NCBI GenBank assembly: GCA_947455845.1 | Contig: CANGQE010000029.1 | Span: 1-10,141, forward strand | Direction of reading: 5' to 3' | DNA length: 10,141 bases | DNA from: Rickettsiales bacterium | Lineage (GTDB): Bacteria > Pseudomonadota > Alphaproteobacteria > Rickettsiales > UBA1997 | Made by a program: the position numbers and the translations under genes | The notes under the pieces: model-generated | What the model was told of the DNA's origin: nothing | The model's database searches: none | The model's input: only the letters and a program-made list of their open reading frames with translations | Shown here: in pieces, positions 6,852 through 10,141 of the stretch | Numbering within the stretch: the first letter of the stretch is position 1 | How the letters are laid out: every line of letters starts with the position of its first letter

Positions 6852-6879
6852 AAAATAGGGAGTGAAGTTTTTTTTGCAA
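6852..6879 (-). promoter_or_regulatory. Possible sigma-70-type promoter of rpsP
   Basis: Read on the minus strand, TTGCAA (6874-6879) is followed after 16 bases by TATTTT (6852-6857). This would place the transcription start about 45-50 bases before the rpsP ATG. Support is the hexamer match, the spacing and the need for a promoter after the repeat-filled gap; in AT-rich DNA such matches arise by chance. Confidence 0.3.
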
Positions 6880-6886
6880 GTTATTT

Positions 6887-7091
6887 TTGAAATTGCCGAG
6901 GCAATTTCAAGAGGGATCGAGATTACGCAATTTGAGGGCGGCCTCAAATTGCTATTTCGGGTAAAAGCCCTCTTTGAAAAAGAGGGTGGATGATCGCGCA
7001 GCGATCAGACGGGTGATTTGCCCGTCACTTGCTTGTTTTAAATCACCATTCCGCCGCTAACGAGGCTCCCTCCCTCTTTTGCAAAGAGGGC
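6887..7091. repeat. Composite multi-hairpin repeat filling the nuoG-rpsP gap
   Basis: The 305-bp gap between nuoG and rpsP holds no gene. It holds a chain of inverted repeats: 6887-6910 (11-bp arms, TTGAAATTGCC), 6927-6952 (11-bp arms, GCAATTTGAGG), 6968-6986 (CCCTCTTT, GAA, AAAGAGGG), 6991-7007 (TGATCGC, GCA, GCGATCA), 7008-7026 (GACGGG with CCCGTC), an overlapping alternative pairing of GGTGATTT (7012-7019) with AAATCACC (7040-7047), and 7072-7090 (CCCTCTTT, TGC, AAAGAGGG). The CCCTCTTT hairpin occurs twice with different loops and brackets the right-hand half, so that half (6967-7091) looks like one mobile unit with matching ends. None of the stems is followed by a proper T-tract. Similar strings bracketed by CCCTCTTT hairpins are, as I recall, dispersed in several bacterial groups. 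Confidence 0.75.
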
Positions 7092-7103
7092 GAAGAACAC
7101 AAT

Positions 7104-9134
7104 TTATCCTAATTCTACACTGCACTTATTCAAAGTACGAGATGCTCTGGCGATTGGGTTGGTCAAATAAAAATCAAACTTTTTAATTTCTAATTTTTTC
7201 TCAGAGAAATCACCTTTGATTTCGTTTGAGGAAACCCATTTTGCCGGAGAGATTTTTTCTAAATTATCAAAAATAGAATTAGCTCCACGCATTGCTTTTC
7301 TTAATTCAACCAAGCTTTCAAACCCAAGATCAATTCCAAGTTTTTGCGCTAATTCTACAATAATTTGCCAATCTTCTTTAGCCTGCCCCGGAGCAAAAGC
7401 TGCGTGAGCCGTGCTTTGCGGGCGACCTTCGAGATTTACGTAAATCGCATCTTTTTCACTGTAAGCGGCTGCAGGTAAAATTACGTCAGCAACGTGAGCG
7501 CCTTGGTCACCGTGAGATCCGATGTAAACTACAAAAGTATTTTGCAATTTTGCAAAATCTAAATCGTCGTCAACCGCGTGCAAAATCACCATTTTAATTT
7601 CAGATTTTTCAGCTTTTTGTAGAATTTCTGAAACATTAGAAGAGCCGACGAATCCAAGTTCCAAACCATTTAACAACCCTGTCGATTTAGACAAAAAGTT
7701 AAAACCATTCCAACCATCTTGAATCATGTTGAATTTTTCAGCGATTTTTTTGGCGTAAGTTAAAATTAAATCACCGTCAGCACGAGTTAACATATCGTGA
7801 CCTAAGATTAGCATTGGCTTGGTAGCTTTTTGTAAAGTTTCACAAAATTCTGATTTGCCTTCTAAAATATCTTTTAGAATTGCTACATCATCGCCCAAAT
7901 GTTTGTGGCTGTAAGTCAAATCAACATTATCACCAATTGAAGCGATTTTTAATTTTTTCGACAAGAATCTTTTTCTGATTCTGGTATTGAGCAAAGGCGC
8001 GTCTTTTCTAGGATTGGAACCAATTAACAAGCAAGCATCCGCCGATTCAATACCGGCAATTGTGCTGTTAAAAAGATAGGCGGCACGGTCTTGTGTGCCT
8101 AACTTTTCACCCTTTAAACGACAGTCAAAATTAGTAACTTGTAATTTTTCGAGTAATTTTTTTAGAGCAAAAATTTCTTCGGCAGCAGAAAGTTGTCCGC
8201 TTAAAGCAGCTATTTCTCTGGCTTGCAGGCTTTTTACTTTTTCAGATATTACCTCGAAGGCCTCATCAAAAGTTGCTTCTCTTAATTTATCCCCATTTTT
8301 TATGTAAGGCTTGTCGAGACGCTGATATTTTAAACCATCGTAGCAAAAACGGGTTTTGTCAGAGATCCATTCTTCGTTAATTTCTTCATTTAAACGTGGC
8401 AAAATTCTCATGATTTCAATACCGCGAGAATCAATGCGGATGTTGCTTCCAACCGCATCCATCACATCAATTGTTTCGGTTTTTCTTAACTCCCAACTTC
8501 TAGCTTTAAAAGAATATGGCTTAGAGGTGAGAGCTCCTACCGGACAAAGATCAATGATATTTCCGGACAATTCCGATTTTAAAGATTGATCTAAATAAGA
8601 GGTAATTTCCATACCTTCACCGCGATTTATTGCACCTAATTCTACAGTTCCAGCTACATCTTCAATGAAACGTACACAGCGTGTACATTGAATACAACGC
8701 GTCATCTGAGTCTTAACTAACGGCCCCATGTTTTTTTCTTTCACTGCGCGTTTATGTTCGTGGTAGTGGCTTTTTCCTGAGCCATATTGGAAGGCTTGAT
8801 CTTGTAGATCGCACTCGCCGGCTTGATCACAAATTGGGCAATCAAGCGGGTGATTAGCCAACAAAAATTCCATCACACCTTCACGCGCTTTTTTTACCAT
8901 TGGCGTGTCAGTATGAATTTTCATACCTTCGGTGGCAGGCATAGCGCAAGAGGCCACAGGCTTTGGCGGCATGCCCTCAACTTCTACTAAACACATACGA
9001 CAATTTCCGGCGATTACCAATCTTTCATGGTAACAAAAACGCGGAATTTCAACATCAGCTATTTCGCAAGCTTGAATGATAGTGATTCCATCTGGAACCA
9101 AATGGCTTTTACCGTTGATTGTAACTGTAGGCAT
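7104..9134 (-). CDS. nuoG: NADH-quinone oxidoreductase subunit G (complex I 75-kDa subunit)
   Basis: NuoG sits in the peripheral arm of respiratory complex I and passes electrons from NADH/FMN towards quinone. The 676-residue length matches alphaproteobacterial and mitochondrial forms rather than the roughly 900-residue E. coli type. The N-terminal domains carry all the expected ligands: N1b [2Fe-2S] from Cys34, 45, 48 and 63; N5 [4Fe-4S] from His95, Cys99, 102 and 108 (HPLDCPICDQAGEC); N4 [4Fe-4S] from Cys147, 150, 153 and 197 (CIQCTRC, then LCPVGALTSKPY). No later CxxCxxxC set for N7 is seen, again as in the mitochondrial type. From about residue 215 the molybdopterin-oxidoreductase-like, cofactor-free domain follows, with SNIRIDSRG (230-238) and, later, DVILPAAAYSEKDA. 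The ATG start gives MPTVTINGK, normal for the family; no Shine-Dalgarno sequence is visible. No other nuo gene is adjacent, which is unusual. A 147-bp palindrome lies upstream. Confidence 0.97.
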   Translation of the reverse strand: MPTVTINGKSHLVPDGITIIQACEIADVEIPRFCYHERLVIAGNCRMCLVEVEGMPPKPVASCAMPATEGMKIHTDTPMVKKAREGVMEFLLANHPLDCPICDQAGECDLQDQAFQYGSGKSHYHEHKRAVKEKNMGPLVKTQMTRCIQCTRCVRFIEDVAGTVELGAINRGEGMEITSYLDQSLKSELSGNIIDLCPVGALTSKPYSFKARSWELRKTETIDVMDAVGSNIRIDSRGIEIMRILPRLNEEINEEWISDKTRFCYDGLKYQRLDKPYIKNGDKLREATFDEAFEVISEKVKSLQAREIAALSGQLSAAEEIFALKKLLEKLQVTNFDCRLKGEKLGTQDRAAYLFNSTIAGIESADACLLIGSNPRKDAPLLNTRIRKRFLSKKLKIASIGDNVDLTYSHKHLGDDVAILKDILEGKSEFCETLQKATKPMLILGHDMLTRADGDLILTYAKKIAEKFNMIQDGWNGFNFLSKSTGLLNGLELGFVGSSNVSEILQKAEKSEIKMVILHAVDDDLDFAKLQNTFVVYIGSHGDQGAHVADVILPAAAYSEKDAIYVNLEGRPQSTAHAAFAPGQAKEDWQIIVELAQKLGIDLGFESLVELRKAMRGANSIFDNLEKISPAKWVSSNEIKGDFSEKKLEIKKFDFYLTNPIARASRTLNKCSVELG

Positions 9135-9172
9135 GAAAAGAAAAAAAATCTGGCAATTAGTGAATAGGGGTA

Positions 9173-9319
9173 TTTTGACTTAGGAAAAGCGAGTATTGTT
9201 GTGAACTTACATGGTTAAAATTTTTTTTAAAAGGCAAACGTACTCAGATGTACGTGCGTTTTAAAAAAAATTTTAACCATGTAAGTTCGCAGCAAGACGA
9301 AGCTTTACGTAAGTCAAAA
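9173..9319. repeat. 147-bp near-palindrome between ssb and nuoG
   Basis: The core arms are 30 bp and perfect (9203-9232 and 9259-9288, GAACTTACATGGTTAAAA followed by a T-run). The loop between them contains a further hairpin (ACGTAC 9238-9243, GTACGT 9250-9255). The outermost ends match as well (TTTTGACTTA at 9173-9182 and its complement at 9310-9319), with a diverged middle containing AAAGC-type matches. The whole element can therefore fold into one long interrupted stem or cruciform. It fills most of the space between the ssb terminator and the nuoG start, so any nuoG promoter must lie inside it or in the 38 bases after it. Confidence 0.88.
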
Positions 9320-9352
9320 AAATAGCGCATCTGACTCGCATCAGATGCGCTA
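9316..9352 (-). terminator. Rho-independent terminator of ssb
   Basis: A perfect 12-bp stem (TAGCGCATCTGA, 9323-9334, pairing with 9341-9352) has a 6-nt loop and, on the minus strand, is followed by seven T residues. It lies about 42 bases after the ssb stop codon. The T-tract overlaps the outer end of the neighbouring 147-bp palindrome. The other side carries a weaker T-rich stretch (AAAATCTTTTT on the plus strand). Confidence 0.88.
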
Positions 9353-9393
9353 AAAATCTTTTTAAACTAAGAATTTTTCAAATCAAAATTTTT

Positions 9394-9849
9394 CTAGAAA
9401 GGAATTTCATCATCATGCTCTTCAACCGAAACATCATTATTACGAGATTTGGAATTAGATTGAGATGAAGAAGGGTAAGGATCGTTGCCTGATGGCTGGC
9501 GATCTCTTGAATCAAGAATTTGCAAAGTTGAGTTAAAATTTTGCAAAGCAATTTCGGTGGTAAATTTTTCAACACCTTGACTATCGGTCCATTTTCTGGT
9601 TTGAAGAGAGCCCTCGATGTAAAGTTTAGAACCTTTTTTTACGTAATTTTTTACGATATTTACTAATCCTTGAGAGAAAATTACAACACGGTGCCACTCG
9701 GTTTTATCTTTTTTCTCACCCGTCGCTTTGTCTTTCCAGCTTTCAGAAGTAGCTAGAGAAAAGTTTGCGATCTCACGACCGTCTTGGGTTGAACGAACTT
9801 CAGGATCTTGGCCAACATTACCGACCAAAATCACTTTATTAATAGACAT
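9394..9849 (-). CDS. ssb: Single-stranded DNA-binding protein
   Basis: SSB coats single-stranded DNA in replication, recombination and repair and recruits partner proteins through its acidic tip. The 151-residue product has an OB fold in residues 1-112: SINKVILVGNVGQDPEVR (2-19), ANFSLATSESWKD (28-40), TEWHRVVIFSQGL (50-62), YVKKGSKLYIEGSLQTRKW (69-87) and a closing strand with TTEIALQNFNSTLQIL. A Ser/Asn/Pro-rich linker (about 113-140) leads to the tip DDEIPF, the classical partner-docking end. The start ATG is the first in the frame and gives the family's MxxxNKVILxGN pattern. Unlike most genes here, it has a real Shine-Dalgarno sequence. The uvrA gene, a common neighbour upstream, is not seen in the 292 bp available. 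It has its own terminator, so it is probably transcribed alone. Confidence 0.97.
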   Translation of the reverse strand: MSINKVILVGNVGQDPEVRSTQDGREIANFSLATSESWKDKATGEKKDKTEWHRVVIFSQGLVNIVKNYVKKGSKLYIEGSLQTRKWTDSQGVEKFTTEIALQNFNSTLQILDSRDRQPSGNDPYPSSSQSNSKSRNNDVSVEEHDDEIPF

Positions 9850-9857
9850 GGGTATAA

Positions 9858-9861
9858 CCTC
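9858..9861 (-). promoter_or_regulatory. Shine-Dalgarno site of ssb
   Basis: GAGG on the minus strand lies 8 bases before the ssb ATG, at ideal spacing. It supports the chosen start and is the only clear ribosome binding site among the gene starts in this window. Confidence 0.7.
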
Positions 9862-10141
9862 GTTAAATTTTAAATTGATGAGTGCTTGTTATAAGGAGAG
9901 AGATAAGTGCGGAAAAAACTATAAGCTATAATCTGAGAAACTAGGGGGTAATTTAAAAAACTTTGATAAAGAAGACTCAAGACGAATTTTTATAATGAGA
10001 CTGTCGCAAACCCAACCCCCAAATCCCCTCTAAAATCCCCTCACTTTTCTGAATTATTTTCTTGTTATTAATGGCGGCTAGAGCTACTGTTCTCTAGTGC
10101 TGTCAGCTGATTTGTTTTTTGTGAATTGGCCTTATTTTTAA
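9862..10141. other. Gene-free right edge
   Basis: I find no convincing coding frame, tRNA or rRNA in these 280 bases. They hold the leader and presumably the promoter of ssb (AT-rich, with TATAAC- and TATAGT-like strings on the minus strand but no convincing pair of hexamers), a C-rich segment with two direct copies of AAATCCCCTC (10021-10030 and 10033-10042), and a short hairpin (CTAGAG 10078-10083 with CTCTAG 10092-10097). Confidence 0.6.

Noticed and set aside
6887..6910. Hairpin as a nuoG terminator
   Set aside because: The stem is strong but no T-tract follows on the minus strand (it reads AAAATAAC), and it is nearly 200 bases past the stop; treated as part of the composite repeat.
6799..7103. 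CRISPR array in the repeat-rich gap
   Set aside because: The repeats are inverted hairpins of different sequence, with no regularly spaced direct repeats and no cas genes.
9378..9575. 65-codon minus-strand frame overlapping the ssb 3' end
   Set aside because: It lies in another frame of ssb, runs into the terminator region and gives a Leu-rich product without features; a shadow.
9728..9931. Small plus-strand gene across the ssb start
   Set aside because: Mostly antisense to ssb, no ribosome binding site and no recognisable product.

Overview
The window is a stretch of a housekeeping chromosome that most resembles an AT-rich alphaproteobacterium, probably Rickettsiales or a related intracellular lineage. 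The grounds are: a short NuoG of the alphaproteobacterial/mitochondrial type without an N7 cluster motif, an SSB with a DDEIPF tail that looks very like the rickettsial protein as I remember it, a DnaJ with the rickettsial-looking C-terminal domain, many starts without a Shine-Dalgarno sequence, and palindromic repeats in most of the larger gaps. This placement is inference; no rRNA gene is present.

Layout: three genes run rightward from the left edge: typA/bipA (5' end outside the window), rph and rlmN. From the other side, six genes run leftward: ssb, nuoG, rpsP, rdgB, dnaJ and a 291-codon gene with no textbook name. The two sets converge in an 87-bp gap near 3250-3334. The leftward set is not one tight operon: hairpin terminators lie after ssb and after rpsP, and long repeat-filled gaps lie after nuoG and before dnaJ.

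The functions are core ones: translation and RNA metabolism (TypA, RNase PH, RlmN, S16), protein folding (DnaJ), nucleotide-pool cleaning (RdgB), DNA metabolism (SSB) and respiration (NuoG). rpsP, nuoG and dnaJ all stand apart from the partners they often accompany (rimM-trmD-rplS, other nuo genes, dnaK), which points to a rearranged genome.

The item most worth attention is the 291-residue protein after dnaJ. Its first half follows the layout of the CheD glutamine deamidase fold: a Cys, an H-x-M-x-P motif, an FGG motif and a final strand segment. The usual catalytic Thr position is Ala, it has a roughly 130-residue, probably helical tail, and no chemotaxis gene is in sight. The intergenic DNA is also rich: two copies of one palindrome with identical 26-bp arms, a 147-bp near-palindrome before nuoG, and a multi-hairpin composite repeat between nuoG and rpsP. 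The last 292 bp at the right edge hold no gene I can support.
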